From: Prolixibacteraceae bacterium
Lineage (GTDB): Bacteria; Bacteroidota; Bacteroidia; Bacteroidales; Prolixibacteraceae
DNA length: 33,677 nucleotides
Assembly (NCBI GenBank): GCA_016938055.1
Contig: JAFGVJ010000206.1
Span: 1-33,677 of the forward strand
Direction: 5' to 3'
In this document: positions 20,984-30,918 of the stretch, piece after piece
How the letters are laid out: every line of letters starts with the position of its first letter
How positions within the stretch are numbered: the first letter of the stretch is position 1
Translations under genes and position numbers: made by a program
The notes under the pieces: generated by a model
Seen by the model: only the letters and a program-made list of their open reading frames with translations
The model's database searches: none
What the model was told of the DNA's origin: nothing

Positions 20984-23023
20984 TCAATTAACATTGGGTA
21001 GCCACGAATGTTCTTTTGAATAGCGCAGCATTTGTTCGGTATAAGCCTCGGTGTAGTCCAGGGTGATGTTGGTGATGTTTCCATCAGCATCTTTTTCCAC
21101 CACATATTTGGGATTTACGAAACCGCTGTAGGGAGCCAGGTTCAGTGTGGCATATCGTTCGAGCACTTCGTCGTGCAGGGTGCGGTCAATCTTCACAGCA
21201 TAAGTTTCAACCAAAAGTTTTGCAGCATCAAAATCACCTTCCGACTTTACACGCTGAATCTCAGAAAGTAGTTGGCCAAAAAGTGTTTGGAGTTTTTTGT
21301 AATCGTTTACTACGAAATAGGTTTTCCCATCTTTTACTTTTTGCTCAATTACATTTTCGGTTTGTCCTTTTTCGTAAACCCATTTTGAAATTAACTGCCG
21401 GTTGCGCATGTGGGCCTGTTCCACATCGTCGCCGGGTTTAATCCGGGTAAGCTGGGTCATTAAACCATTACGGATGTAATCGTCGTAAGCGGCTTTGTAG
21501 GCTTCGGCATCGGGCAACAAACCCAGTTCTACCATTTTGCTGTCGCCCATGTAATAAAGGGCAAAAAGGTCGGCACGGGATTCTTCAATGGATGCTCCGT
21601 AAGCTTTGAGCTCGTCGCCATTCACACCAGGCAGCAGTTGCCCCGAACCATGTCCAAGGCACTCGTGCAGGTCGGTGTGCAGGTTATCGGCCTGGAAGCC
21701 ATATTGGTGTTGCCGCTGAATTTCTTCTTCCGAGTAGCAAAATTCTTCGAGGAACCCATTGCCTTCAGCGGCCCTGTCGTAAGCGTAAGTGATGTTTTCG
21801 ATGGTCACCGATTTTGAACCATGGTCGCGGCGAATCCAGTCGGCATTGGGAAGGTTAATGCCAATGGGTGTGGCCGGGTAGCAGTCGCCTCCCAGCATGG
21901 CCGCTGTAATAACTTTTGCCGTAACACCTTTCACGGTTTCTTTTTTGAAACGCGGATCAACCGGCGAATGGTCCTCGAACCACTGTGCATTGCTGCTAAT
22001 TATTTCTGTACGTTTGGTGGCTTCTATGTTTTTAAAGTTCACCACACTTTCCCAGCTGGCTTTCAAACCCAGCGGATCGCCGTAGGTTTCGATGAAACCG
22101 TTCACAAAATCAATGTGCGAGTTTTGATCGGCCAGCCAGGCCACGTTGTATTGGTCAAAGGTTTTCAAATCGCCGGTTTGGTAGTATTCAATCAGGAGTG
22201 AGATGACTTTGGCTTGTTGGTCGTTTTCGGCTACAGCGAGTGCTTTTTCGAGCCAGTACACAATTTTTTCGATGGCCGGTGAATAAGTACCACCCACTTT
22301 CCATACCTTTTCCACCAGTTTCCCATCTACCTTTTCCAGACGGCTGTTCAGGCCATAGGATACGGGTTCCTGATCGTTGGGATCTTTCAGGGCGGCATAA
22401 AATGCTTCGGCTTCGACTTGAGTAACACCTTCGCCCCAATAGTTGTTGGCCGAGGTGAGCAAGAGGTCCTGGCCGTCTGCCTGGTTCACCCGCTTGGCTT
22501 CAAAAGCAGGATCGAACATGAGAGGCACCAGGGTTTTGACAATTTCGTTTTTTGAAACCGGGAACTTTTCTTCGGCTACATCTTGCAGTAAGGTGCTGAA
22601 GTAATCGAGGCTGAAACCAGGCAAAAACTTATCGGTGGAATAGTGGTGATGAATGCCGTTGGAGAACCATACCCTTTTGAGGTAGATTTCGAAGGCTTTG
22701 AAATCTTCGTTTTCGCGCTCACCCGAATAGTTTTCGTAAATGGCTTCGAGGGTTCGGCGGATGGCCAGGTTGTGGCGGTTGTTCTGGTCGAACATGATGT
22801 CGCGGCCCTCGATGGCTGCCTGCGACAGGTAATACACCAGTTCCTTTTGCTGAAGCGTGAGTTCATCGAAACCCAGCACAGGATAACGAAGTATCTTCAG
22901 GTCGGCAAACTGTTCAACAAAGAACTGAAAATCATCGGTTTTATCGGCTTCTTTCGGAGCAGGAGTGTTACAACTCATCATGGTACTCAACATTAAAATG
23001 AAAAGGGATGAAACGTATTTCAT
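20984..23023 (-). CDS. Dipeptidyl peptidase III-like zinc peptidase (M49)
   Basis: 679 aa, lipoprotein-like N-terminus (LILMLSTMMSCNTP); HECLGHGSGQLLPG (HExxGH) followed by EESRADLFALY. Confidence 0.93.
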   Translation of the reverse strand: MKYVSSLFILMLSTMMSCNTPAPKEADKTDDFQFFVEQFADLKILRYPVLGFDELTLQQKELVYYLSQAAIEGRDIMFDQNNRHNLAIRRTLEAIYENYSGERENEDFKAFEIYLKRVWFSNGIHHHYSTDKFLPGFSLDYFSTLLQDVAEEKFPVSKNEIVKTLVPLMFDPAFEAKRVNQADGQDLLLTSANNYWGEGVTQVEAEAFYAALKDPNDQEPVSYGLNSRLEKVDGKLVEKVWKVGGTYSPAIEKIVYWLEKALAVAENDQQAKVISLLIEYYQTGDLKTFDQYNVAWLADQNSHIDFVNGFIETYGDPLGLKASWESVVNFKNIEATKRTEIISSNAQWFEDHSPVDPRFKKETVKGVTAKVITAAMLGGDCYPATPIGINLPNADWIRRDHGSKSVTIENITYAYDRAAEGNGFLEEFCYSEEEIQRQHQYGFQADNLHTDLHECLGHGSGQLLPGVNGDELKAYGASIEESRADLFALYYMGDSKMVELGLLPDAEAYKAAYDDYIRNGLMTQLTRIKPGDDVEQAHMRNRQLISKWVYEKGQTENVIEQKVKDGKTYFVVNDYKKLQTLFGQLLSEIQRVKSEGDFDAAKLLVETYAVKIDRTLHDEVLERYATLNLAPYSGFVNPKYVVEKDADGNITNITLDYTEAYTEQMLRYSKEHSWLPNVN

Positions 23024-23132
23024 GGGTCAGTAGTTTAATCAATAACTGTTTAAATTCGCGTTCCAAAAGTAACAGAAAAATGGGAATTAATTGTCATGAA
23101 GAGCTACGGAGTAAATTTGAATGTTACCAAAA

Positions 23133-23174
23133 CAATTGTTTTCCACCGCTTTCAATTGTTTTCAATAGTTTTCC
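23133..23174 (+). promoter_or_regulatory. Helically phased repeats upstream of the DUF6922/AbiEii pair (candidate operator)
   Basis: CAATTGTTTTCC (23133), CAATTGTTTTCA (23153), CAATAGTTTTCC (23163): spacing 20 then 10 bp. Confidence 0.45.
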
Positions 23175-23206
23175 TCAGTATCAAGCTGTTTTATTAACTT
23201 CGCAAC

Positions 23207-23509
23207 ATGAAGCAGCAAAATAAGCCCATTTTTAACAAGCGCATTTTCTGGGATGTGAACTTTGAACAGATTGATTACGATGGCAAAGCCAGTTTTGTGA
23301 TCGAGCGGGTGTTCGAACGGGGCGATGTGGAGGACATCCGCCAGTGCAGGCGTTATTATGGTGATGAAAAAGTGACATTGGCCCTGTTGAATGCACGGTT
23401 TCTGCCACTTCACACCATCTATTTTGCAAGTGCAGTTGTTGGTGAACCAATTGAAAAATTCAGATGCTACAAACTAAGACAATTGAACCCGGAACTCTTT
23501 CCGTATTAA
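23207..23509 (+). CDS. DUF6922-type small protein, putative antitoxin partner of AbiEii
   Basis: 100 aa; FNKRIFWDVNFEQIDYDGKASFVIERVFERGDVEDIRQCRRYYGDEKV; overlaps the downstream gene by 46 nt. Confidence 0.8.
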   Translation: MKQQNKPIFNKRIFWDVNFEQIDYDGKASFVIERVFERGDVEDIRQCRRYYGDEKVTLALLNARFLPLHTIYFASAVVGEPIEKFRCYKLRQLNPELFPY

Positions 23510-24090
23510 AGGAACTGATGGCGCTTCCTGCTCTATACCAGTTTTCGCTGGTTGGAGGGACTGCTTTGGCTTTAAAATTTGGTCACCGTAGTTCAGTTGA
23601 TTTAGATTTGTTTGTTCATGAAAAATTTGATCATAAGCCCATTGTGGTTTCTTTTGAACAAGTATATGGAGATCGATTTGAATATAAACAACAAAATACG
23701 CAGTTTGGTATTTTTTGTTTTATTGACCAAGTTAAAGTTGACATTGTTCACTACCCTCATCAACCAATTAAAGCAGTAGAGAATATTGAAGGTATAAGAA
23801 TGTATCACGATGCTGATATTGCCGCAATGAAAATTCAGGCCATACTGGGGAGAGGTAAGAAGAAGGATTTCTGGGATTTACACGAATTGTTAAAACATTA
23901 TTCACTTCAACAAATAATTGATTGGCATAAGATGAAATTTCCCAGTCAAATGTTGGCCATAAGCATCCCACATGCCATCACCTATTTTGTTGATGCCGAC
24001 GAGAGCGAAACTCCTGTCAGTTTTATGGGTCAAACCTGGGACCAAATCAAACAAAATATCAGCCAAACGGTGAGTGATTACCTGAAATAA
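23464..24090 (+). CDS. Nucleotidyltransferase AbiEii-family toxin-like protein
   Basis: 208 aa; FSLVGGTALALKFGHRSSVDLDLFVHEKF and KKDFWDLHELLKHYSLQQIIDW. Confidence 0.9.
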   Translation: MLQTKTIEPGTLSVLKELMALPALYQFSLVGGTALALKFGHRSSVDLDLFVHEKFDHKPIVVSFEQVYGDRFEYKQQNTQFGIFCFIDQVKVDIVHYPHQPIKAVENIEGIRMYHDADIAAMKIQAILGRGKKKDFWDLHELLKHYSLQQIIDWHKMKFPSQMLAISIPHAITYFVDADESETPVSFMGQTWDQIKQNISQTVSDYLK

Positions 24091-24098
24091 GCCTGTTT

Positions 24099-24899
24099 TT
24101 AAAAAGGCAACTTCCCTACAAAAAAAGTATCGATATCGGTAGCCCAGGCTGCAAAAATCCCGAACACTTCATCGGGCATGTTGGAAACCGGGTTTCCGGG
24201 CGCAATGGCATTGAACGATCCGCCCAGGTTTTCGGTGAGCCCGCCATAATAGTCGTAGGTAGCCTTATTGAGGTGGCGTAGCTCGGTGATGACTGTATCG
24301 CCGGGGGCGTATGTCTTAAAGTAGATGGGCATGCTAATGAGCCCGTCTTTCCCAAAGGTATCGTCCACCACGTAAAAGGTTTGGTAATCGTTTTCGCCGG
24401 GACTGTAAACCAGCAGTCGGAAAAAGTTGTCTTCGCCCACACGGTCGAGCACGTTCACGAAAACGTTCAAACTGTCGGGGGAGTTGTCGAAAGGGTTGGG
24501 AACAAACACCACGCTGGTAATGTCCACTTTGGGCGGCATTTTTGCTGAAACTTCCACCAACTGATCACCGTTTTCAATTTCCAGTTTGTAGCTTTCGCCA
24601 TATTGGGCCTGCAGGTTTTTTGAAAAGTATCTGTCACCGATCAATGTCAACTGTTCGCTTTCGCCGGTACTTTCAACCGTAAGGCTGACCGTGGCATTGG
24701 TGATCCGGTTGGAATCGGGGACATCGTAAAAGCCCTGGCTGTAGGATAGAATCACTTCTCCCATGGGTTCACTGTTGCTAATGCGTGCTTCTACCACCAG
24801 CTTTTTCTCGATGGAATCCAGGTCGAGCACCACCTCTTCTTCGCAGGCAGCAAAGAAAAAGGATAGCAGGATCATTGGTAAATATTTCGTTTTCATCAT
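24099..24899 (-). CDS. DUF4249-family lipoprotein
   Basis: 266 aa; LLSFFFAACEEEVVLDLDSIEKKLVVEARISN; directly downstream of a TonB receptor. Confidence 0.85.
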   Translation of the reverse strand: MMKTKYLPMILLSFFFAACEEEVVLDLDSIEKKLVVEARISNSEPMGEVILSYSQGFYDVPDSNRITNATVSLTVESTGESEQLTLIGDRYFSKNLQAQYGESYKLEIENGDQLVEVSAKMPPKVDITSVVFVPNPFDNSPDSLNVFVNVLDRVGEDNFFRLLVYSPGENDYQTFYVVDDTFGKDGLISMPIYFKTYAPGDTVITELRHLNKATYDYYGGLTENLGGSFNAIAPGNPVSNMPDEVFGIFAAWATDIDTFFVGKLPF

Positions 24900-24901
24900 T
24901 T

Positions 24902-27220
24902 TTAAAATTTAAAGTTCCAGCTAATGGAAGGGATGGCCGAAAACAGGTACACCATGGTCGATTTTGTTTGTCCCGGATTCTCTTCATCTTCACTGAAGAT
25001 AAAGCTGTACGGATTTTTTCGGGCATAGGCATTGTACACCGAGAAACTCAGTTCTGATTTGAAACGCTCATTCTGTTTTAAGAGCCAGGTAGCAGCCAGG
25101 TCGAGGCGGTGGTAATCTGGCATGCGGTAGCCGTTGCGTTCGGTAAACAAGCTGGCTACATTCCCTTCAATGATGTATTTCCCTGCAGGGAAAGTCACAG
25201 CATTGCCGGTATAGTATACCCATGTTCCCGAGAAGGTCCATTTGGGGTTCAACTGATAGATGGCTACCACCGAAAGATCGTGGATACGGTCCTGACGTGC
25301 CGGATACCAGTTGCCTTTGTTAATGCCATCGATCTGTTTGAGCGAACGGGCTAAAGTGTAAGCGATCCATCCGGTGAGTTGACCTTCCTTTTTTTCGAGC
25401 AGGAATTCAGCCCCATAAGCTTTCCCTATGCCATACAGTAATTCCGATTCTACCATTTCGTTGAGGAGCAGTTCGGCCCCGGTGCGATAATCAATCTGGT
25501 TTTGCATGGTTTTGTAATAGCCTTCGATGGAAAACTGGTAACGGTGCACGTCGAAATTCCGAAACACACCCACGCTCACCTGGTCGGCCACCTGGGGTTT
25601 GACGTTAGGGCTGCTGGGAATCCAGAAGTCAACCGGGGTGCCGGCGGTGGCATTTTGCAACAAATGGATGTATTGGGCCATGCGGTTATATCCGGCCTTG
25701 ATACTGGTAAATTCATTGAAAACGAAATTGACACTCAGGCGCGGTTCGATGTTCCAGTAGGGTGAGTACCATTCCCCTTCAACATAACTTACCGTATCCA
25801 TCAGCTCACCTTTTGTATCGAAATTGAATTCGTTGGAAGGCCCATGACGTGTGAAATTTGAAAGTCGAACGCCATAGCTTAATGAAAGCCTTGTGCCAAT
25901 TTTCTGCTCATTGGCCAGATAGGCAGCACTTTCAAGTCCCTGTTTTTCGGAAACACTGAAGGTTTGTTTTTCATTGTCGAGCGAGATCAGTTCAAGGCTT
26001 CCTGGCTTGAAAACATATTGATTCAATTCGGCACCAAACGACCAGGTATTGTTGGGGTTGTGGTAATAGGTAAAGCGTTGTTTGAAGGTACGGCCAATAA
26101 TTCCGGCTTTCAGGTCGAAAGCAAAATCCAGATCGGCCGAAGTGGTATAATCATAGTCGTTGAAAATTAAAGAGGTGTTGCTGAATAACTTTGGAGAGAA
26201 TACGTGCATCCAGCGCAGGGTGCCCACCCGGTTGCCCCAGTTAAATCCAAAACTGGAAGCACTGAGAATGTCGCGGCCCAGGTATCCCGAAAGGTAGAGC
26301 CGGTCATTTTGGCCCAGTTCGATGTGCGATTTCAGGTTAAGATCATAAAAATAGAGCTGGCTGTTTTTGATTTGCTCGTTTTTGGAAAAAAGCAGAAAGA
26401 GGTCGGCATAGGTTCTGCGTCCTGAAAGCAGAAATGAACTTCCGTTGTTGCCCAGGGGACCTTCGAGGGTAAGCCGGCTCGAAATGAGTCCGATGCCGCC
26501 ACTGGCCTGAAAACGTTCGGAGTTGCCCTCGCGCTGGTGCACATCGAGTACCGACGAAGCCCTGCCGCCAAAATTAGCAGGGACACCACCCTTGTAGAGT
26601 TTCACATCGTTGATGGCATCGGAGTTGAACACCGAAAAGAAGCCCAGCAGGTGAGAGGGGTTGAATACCGGGGCATCGTCGAGGAGCACCAGGTTGTGAT
26701 CGGCCTGACCACCCCGTACAAAGAAACCGGTACTACCTTCACCTGCAGAGGAAACCCCCGGCATGAGCTGTATGGTTTTCAATACATCCTGTTCACCAAA
26801 TAGCACCGGAATGGCCTTGATGATTTTCGGGTTGAGCTTAAAAGTTCCCATTTCGGTACCCACAATGTTTTGGTTGATGGCTTCGGTGCTTACCACAATT
26901 TCCCCAATGGTTTCGCTAGATGGTTCCAGACGGAAATTATAGGTGATTTTACTGTCGGCCGAAAGGGTGATCTGCTGCGTTTGATAGCCCAGAAATTTCA
27001 CGGTGATGGTGTAAAAACCAGGTTTAATGTTGAGGGCATAAAAACCAAAAGCATTAGAGATGGTCCCCGTTTTCAGTTGTTCCACATAAACAGTTGCCCC
27101 AATCAGGTCTTCGCCGTTGGAAGCATCGCGGATGTAGCCCGAAATGGAAACATCGTTCTGGGAGAAGGCCATCCTGACGGTCAGGAATAGTAGCGCGATA
27201 ATGATTCGTATCTTTTGCAC
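24902..27220 (-). CDS. TonB-dependent receptor with N-terminal carboxypeptidase-regulatory-like domain
   Basis: 772 aa; VSISGYIRDASNGEDLIGATVYVEQLKTGTISNAFGFYALNIKPGFYTI, plug region GEQDVLKTIQLMPGVSSAGEGSTGFFVRGGQADHNLVLLDDAPVFNPSHLLGFFSVFN. Confidence 0.95.
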   Translation of the reverse strand: MQKIRIIIALLFLTVRMAFSQNDVSISGYIRDASNGEDLIGATVYVEQLKTGTISNAFGFYALNIKPGFYTITVKFLGYQTQQITLSADSKITYNFRLEPSSETIGEIVVSTEAINQNIVGTEMGTFKLNPKIIKAIPVLFGEQDVLKTIQLMPGVSSAGEGSTGFFVRGGQADHNLVLLDDAPVFNPSHLLGFFSVFNSDAINDVKLYKGGVPANFGGRASSVLDVHQREGNSERFQASGGIGLISSRLTLEGPLGNNGSSFLLSGRRTYADLFLLFSKNEQIKNSQLYFYDLNLKSHIELGQNDRLYLSGYLGRDILSASSFGFNWGNRVGTLRWMHVFSPKLFSNTSLIFNDYDYTTSADLDFAFDLKAGIIGRTFKQRFTYYHNPNNTWSFGAELNQYVFKPGSLELISLDNEKQTFSVSEKQGLESAAYLANEQKIGTRLSLSYGVRLSNFTRHGPSNEFNFDTKGELMDTVSYVEGEWYSPYWNIEPRLSVNFVFNEFTSIKAGYNRMAQYIHLLQNATAGTPVDFWIPSSPNVKPQVADQVSVGVFRNFDVHRYQFSIEGYYKTMQNQIDYRTGAELLLNEMVESELLYGIGKAYGAEFLLEKKEGQLTGWIAYTLARSLKQIDGINKGNWYPARQDRIHDLSVVAIYQLNPKWTFSGTWVYYTGNAVTFPAGKYIIEGNVASLFTERNGYRMPDYHRLDLAATWLLKQNERFKSELSFSVYNAYARKNPYSFIFSEDEENPGQTKSTMVYLFSAIPSISWNFKF

Positions 27221-27340
27221 TTTCGAATGGTTGGTTGATGAAATGATTCATCAATATAGACCAGTAAAGCGCTAAAAGGTTGTGAAAGCCCTCAAAACTT
27301 TATGATTTGTTTTTATATTTTTAACAAAAAATTCTTATTG

Positions 27341-27991
27341 ATGCAAGTACGTGAATTTAAGTGGAGAAGTTTTGTGAGTTTTGGGATGTTTTTTTCTTTC
27401 CTGATCATGGCTGTTTCGGGGATAGTTCTTTATGTTGCACCTCCCGGCAGGGTATTTCGCTGGACCAACTGGCATTTACTGGGGATTGATCTTTCCCAAT
27501 GGCAGGCTTTGCATACGCTGTTCTCCTATTTGTTCATTGGATTTGCCATTTCGCACATTTTCAGCATGAACTGGAAAATCCTGTTTTCATACTTCACCCG
27601 GAAAACCCGTGAAGGATTAAGGCGAAAGCGCGAACTGATCGGTGCGTCGCTGGTGATTTTGTTGTTTGTAGCAGGAACCCTATTCAATGTTCCACCCTTT
27701 TCCAGTGTGATGCAGCTGGGAAGCTGGTCATCTGATACCTGGGGGAAAAACATTGATTACCCGCCGGTGGCGCATGCCGAAGCCATGAGTCTGGAAGAGA
27801 TTGCCTTGGTGTTGCTGGACCTTGAGGCCGAAGAATACCTCGAACGGATCAGGCAAGCTGGTTATCAGGTAGAGGGTGTTCAGCAAAAGTTGGGCGACGT
27901 AAGCGCATTGAATGGAGTGGCGCCTTATGTGTTTTTCAGGAATACCACCAGGGGACTGAAGGTGTTGGTGCTTCCGGCTGCGAAAGATTAA
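27341..27991 (+). CDS. DUF4405-like membrane protein (cytochrome b-like)
   Basis: MQVREFKWRSFVSFGMFFSFLIMAVSGIVLYVAPPGRVFRWTNWHLLGIDLSQWQALHTLFSYLFIGFAISHIFSMNW; spaced His in hydrophobic segments. The longer ORF start at 27302 is possible but less typical. Confidence 0.75.
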   Translation: MQVREFKWRSFVSFGMFFSFLIMAVSGIVLYVAPPGRVFRWTNWHLLGIDLSQWQALHTLFSYLFIGFAISHIFSMNWKILFSYFTRKTREGLRRKRELIGASLVILLFVAGTLFNVPPFSSVMQLGSWSSDTWGKNIDYPPVAHAEAMSLEEIALVLLDLEAEEYLERIRQAGYQVEGVQQKLGDVSALNGVAPYVFFRNTTRGLKVLVLPAAKD

Positions 27992-28008
27992 AAAATAATG
28001 GACTGACT

Positions 28009-28338
28009 TTACGAGATTAATTCAATTATTTTATTGACTGTTTGAACCTGCTTTTCTTCTTTTAAGTGGCCAATAGTTTTCAGAATTAAAGAAGCGTCTG
28101 CTGTGAAAATTCTATTTGGACGAATGTTACTTATTTGATTCAAAGATCCATAAGTGAAATCTGAATCCGATAATTCTATAGAATATTCATCATTTCGAAA
28201 TTTGCTCGTAATCTGACATAAAATGAAATCATTCCCCTTTAAAACTGCCAATACCAAAGCAGGTCTTCTTTTCGAGGATGATAAATCTGAAAATGGGAAT
28301 GGGATCACTACGATGTCTCCTCTTATAATTCTTTCCAT
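28009..28338 (-). CDS. Type II toxin, PemK/MazF family
   Basis: 109 aa; RGDIVVIPFPFSDLSSSKRRPALVLAV and CQITSKF. Confidence 0.88.
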   Translation of the reverse strand: MERIIRGDIVVIPFPFSDLSSSKRRPALVLAVLKGNDFILCQITSKFRNDEYSIELSDSDFTYGSLNQISNIRPNRIFTADASLILKTIGHLKEEKQVQTVNKIIELIS

Positions 28339-28517
28339 GCTTCATCTTCATCTTTAGAATTCCAATCTTTAGACAATGAGGGTTCACTCACGATAGTGGT
28401 ATCAAAGCGTTCGTTATTTTGTTTTAATATTCGAACATAATCAAGTACTTGAGCTATTAAACCTTCAGGAAGTTCTTCAAGTTCTTCGATGACTTTCATT
28501 TTTCTAATTGAGAGCAT
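28323..28517 (-). CDS. DUF2281-like antitoxin
   Basis: 64 aa; MKVIEELEELPEGLIAQVLDYVRILK and C-terminal DEDEAWKEL; overlaps the toxin gene by 16 nt. Confidence 0.78.
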   Translation of the reverse strand: MLSIRKMKVIEELEELPEGLIAQVLDYVRILKQNNERFDTTIVSEPSLSKDWNSKDEDEAWKEL

Positions 28518-28572
28518 AAACTTTAAAATTTATAACGAAGTTAAGCTTTTCCCTTAAAACAAGCCAGATACT

Positions 28573-29505
28573 TTACTTGTCAAAAGTATTGAATACATTT
28601 CTTTTCAATTTTTCAAACCCTGCCCTTTGCACTGCCGATTGCTGAAAGATGTTGTTGAACTGTGTTTCGCTCAGTGCTTCCCAATCGGCACGGCTCATTT
28701 TCAGAAAATCGGGGTGGGGTTTGAAGGCTTCCTCTTTGGTGATTTTGGGCCGCTGGTTCCAGGGACATACATCCTGGCAAATGTCGCAACCAAAGGCCCG
28801 GCGCATGAGTTTGCTTTTGAAATGATCGGGAATATCTCCTTTCAGTTCAATGGTGAGGTAGGAGATGCATTTCCGGGCATCGAGCACGTAGGGCTTTGCG
28901 AAGGCTTGCGTGGGACAGGCACTCAGGCATTGGGTACAGCTGGCACAGTGCTCTTTTTGGTAGGGCTGGTCGTAATCAAGTTCCAAATCAATGATCAGCT
29001 CCCCGATGAAAAAGAAGGAACCCAGTTCGCGGTTCAGCAACAAGCCGTTCTTGCCTATCCAGCCCAATCCGGCCTGAACTGCCCAGGCTCTTTCCAAAAC
29101 GGGTGCTGAGTCGGTAAAAATCCGGCCTTTCACCGGGGTTAGTTCGTTCTGGATGTATTCGAACAAAGTTTTGAGCTTTTCTTTGATCACCACATGGTAA
29201 TCTTTCCCGTAAGCATATTTGGCAATCAGGGGTACTCCACTCCCGGTTTGTAACTGTTCGGGGAAATAATTGAGCAGGACCACTACCACTGATTTTGCCC
29301 CTTCGACCAGTTGGGCCGGGTCGAGGCGTTTGTCGATGTTCCGCACCAGATAGCTCATTTCGCCATGATACTGTTCGTTGAGATAAGCGTGATAACGTGC
29401 TTCTTCCTCTGCCAGCTTACGCACAGGTGCAATGCCGCAAGCCGAGAATCCCAGTTCGTGGGCTTTGGTCTTTATTTGTGAGGAAAATGTCTGCACCGCT
29501 GACAT
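28573..29505 (-). CDS. queG: Epoxyqueuosine reductase
   Basis: 310 aa; GRIFTDSAPVLERAWAVQAGLGWIGKN; two 4Fe-4S motifs CASCTQCLSACPTQAF and CDICQDVCPWN. Confidence 0.96.
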   Translation of the reverse strand: MSAVQTFSSQIKTKAHELGFSACGIAPVRKLAEEEARYHAYLNEQYHGEMSYLVRNIDKRLDPAQLVEGAKSVVVVLLNYFPEQLQTGSGVPLIAKYAYGKDYHVVIKEKLKTLFEYIQNELTPVKGRIFTDSAPVLERAWAVQAGLGWIGKNGLLLNRELGSFFFIGELIIDLELDYDQPYQKEHCASCTQCLSACPTQAFAKPYVLDARKCISYLTIELKGDIPDHFKSKLMRRAFGCDICQDVCPWNQRPKITKEEAFKPHPDFLKMSRADWEALSETQFNNIFQQSAVQRAGFEKLKRNVFNTFDK

Positions 29506-30015
29506 TTATAATTTGATGCGAATCCGTTTGGCCGAATCTTTCCGGGTGATGAGCATGGGAACCGCTACTCCCACCGAAATGGCCAGCAATATGAAGGCCA
29601 CGTTCATGCCATTTTGGAACATATCGGCTACCAGGTTGTCTTTTGGTCCGCTATCGATGGCAATGTTGATCAGGTTTAACATCATGCGGTAAGCATAGGC
29701 TCCGGGAACCATGGGGATCACGGCCGGAATGGAAAAAATCAGCGGGGGTGAATGGATTTTATGGGCCAGTGGGATACTGAGAATCCCGATGAGGGTGGCT
29801 CCGGCAAAGGACGCCATAATGATGTTAACGTCATAAACCAACAGACTGAATTTGGCGAGTCCTCCCAAAGCCCCGATGAGCCATATGGCAAACAAGGTGC
29901 GTGGCGGAACGTTGAATAGGATGGCAAAACCCAGCGCTGCAAATCCGGCCCAAAGCCCTTTTTCGAGTAATAACATGATTTCCATGGCGTCAGAAATTGA
30001 GGATGATTTTGGCAA
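29506..30015 (-). CDS. Threonine/serine exporter (ThrE) C-terminal-half subunit
   Basis: 169 aa, multi-pass; IPAVIPMVPGAYAYRMMLNLI typical of the DUF3815/ThrE_2 half. Confidence 0.85.
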   Translation of the reverse strand: MPKSSSISDAMEIMLLLEKGLWAGFAALGFAILFNVPPRTLFAIWLIGALGGLAKFSLLVYDVNIIMASFAGATLIGILSIPLAHKIHSPPLIFSIPAVIPMVPGAYAYRMMLNLINIAIDSGPKDNLVADMFQNGMNVAFILLAISVGVAVPMLITRKDSAKRIRIKL

Positions 30016-30754
30016 ACAAGAGCCCCAGTGCTATGCAAAAAGCGATGATCATGCCGTTGGTGCCGCGCACAATTCCGATGGAGATGTTTCCATCGATCAG
30101 ATCGGTGAAGGAGTTGATGAGTGGAACGCCTGGAACCAGAAAGAGCACCGAGGTGGCAAAAGCTGTCTCGGGTAACTGTCCAATACCCGTTACCACTGCG
30201 GTACCTGATATGATGGATGCAGAGAAGGCAGCCATCATGACACAAATGTAGGCGTTGTACTGATGTTTGATGGCCTCTTGCCTGACGAATAAACCGAAGC
30301 AGGTGGCCACAAAAGCCACGCCCATTTCAATGGGGCCTCCTCCGAACAAACGGCAAAATGAGGCACCGGCCAAGGCAACCAACAATAGAATTACAATCCT
30401 TGGGTAATGGGGCAAAGCACGCAAACGATCCAGTTCTACATTGATCTGCTCCAACGACCAGTCTTCGTCCTGTACTTTCCAACTCATGCGGCTGATCCCC
30501 GACAGGATTTTGAAATTTACTCCGTGCGGAGGAGTGCGTTTTAATTTACTCGTATAAAATTCTCCGTCGTCGTCAATCACGCTTAACATCACGGCACGGT
30601 GGGTGATGAGCAGCTCCACCTGATAGCCCAGCGAGTGGGCAATGCGGTTGATGGTCACCCTGATGCGCCCGGTATTGGCGCCAGCCCCCATGAGCATGGC
30701 CCCGGTTTCGAGCAGCACGTCGGCTATTTGGCTTAGTTCCTTGTTCATTTGCAT
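29990..30754 (-). CDS. Threonine/serine exporter (ThrE) N-terminal-half subunit (DUF1212)
   Basis: 254 aa; GAMLMGAGANTGRIRVTINRIAHSLGYQVELLITHRAVMLSV, VPGVPLINSFTDLIDGNISIGIVRG; overlaps the next gene by 26 nt. Confidence 0.88.
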   Translation of the reverse strand: MQMNKELSQIADVLLETGAMLMGAGANTGRIRVTINRIAHSLGYQVELLITHRAVMLSVIDDDGEFYTSKLKRTPPHGVNFKILSGISRMSWKVQDEDWSLEQINVELDRLRALPHYPRIVILLLVALAGASFCRLFGGGPIEMGVAFVATCFGLFVRQEAIKHQYNAYICVMMAAFSASIISGTAVVTGIGQLPETAFATSVLFLVPGVPLINSFTDLIDGNISIGIVRGTNGMIIAFCIALGLLFAKIILNF

Positions 30755-30918
30755 GCAAAATTACAACCTGTTGAAACTGAAAAATGTTCAACATCAAGTT
30801 ATCCCATTTTAATTGGGTCTGCAAGATTATCAAGAAGAAGTTGAAACGAACCATAATGAAGGTTAACAAATTCAGAATTTTTAAACCAAATTTGTATGTT
30901 TACAACAAAGTGAAAAAT

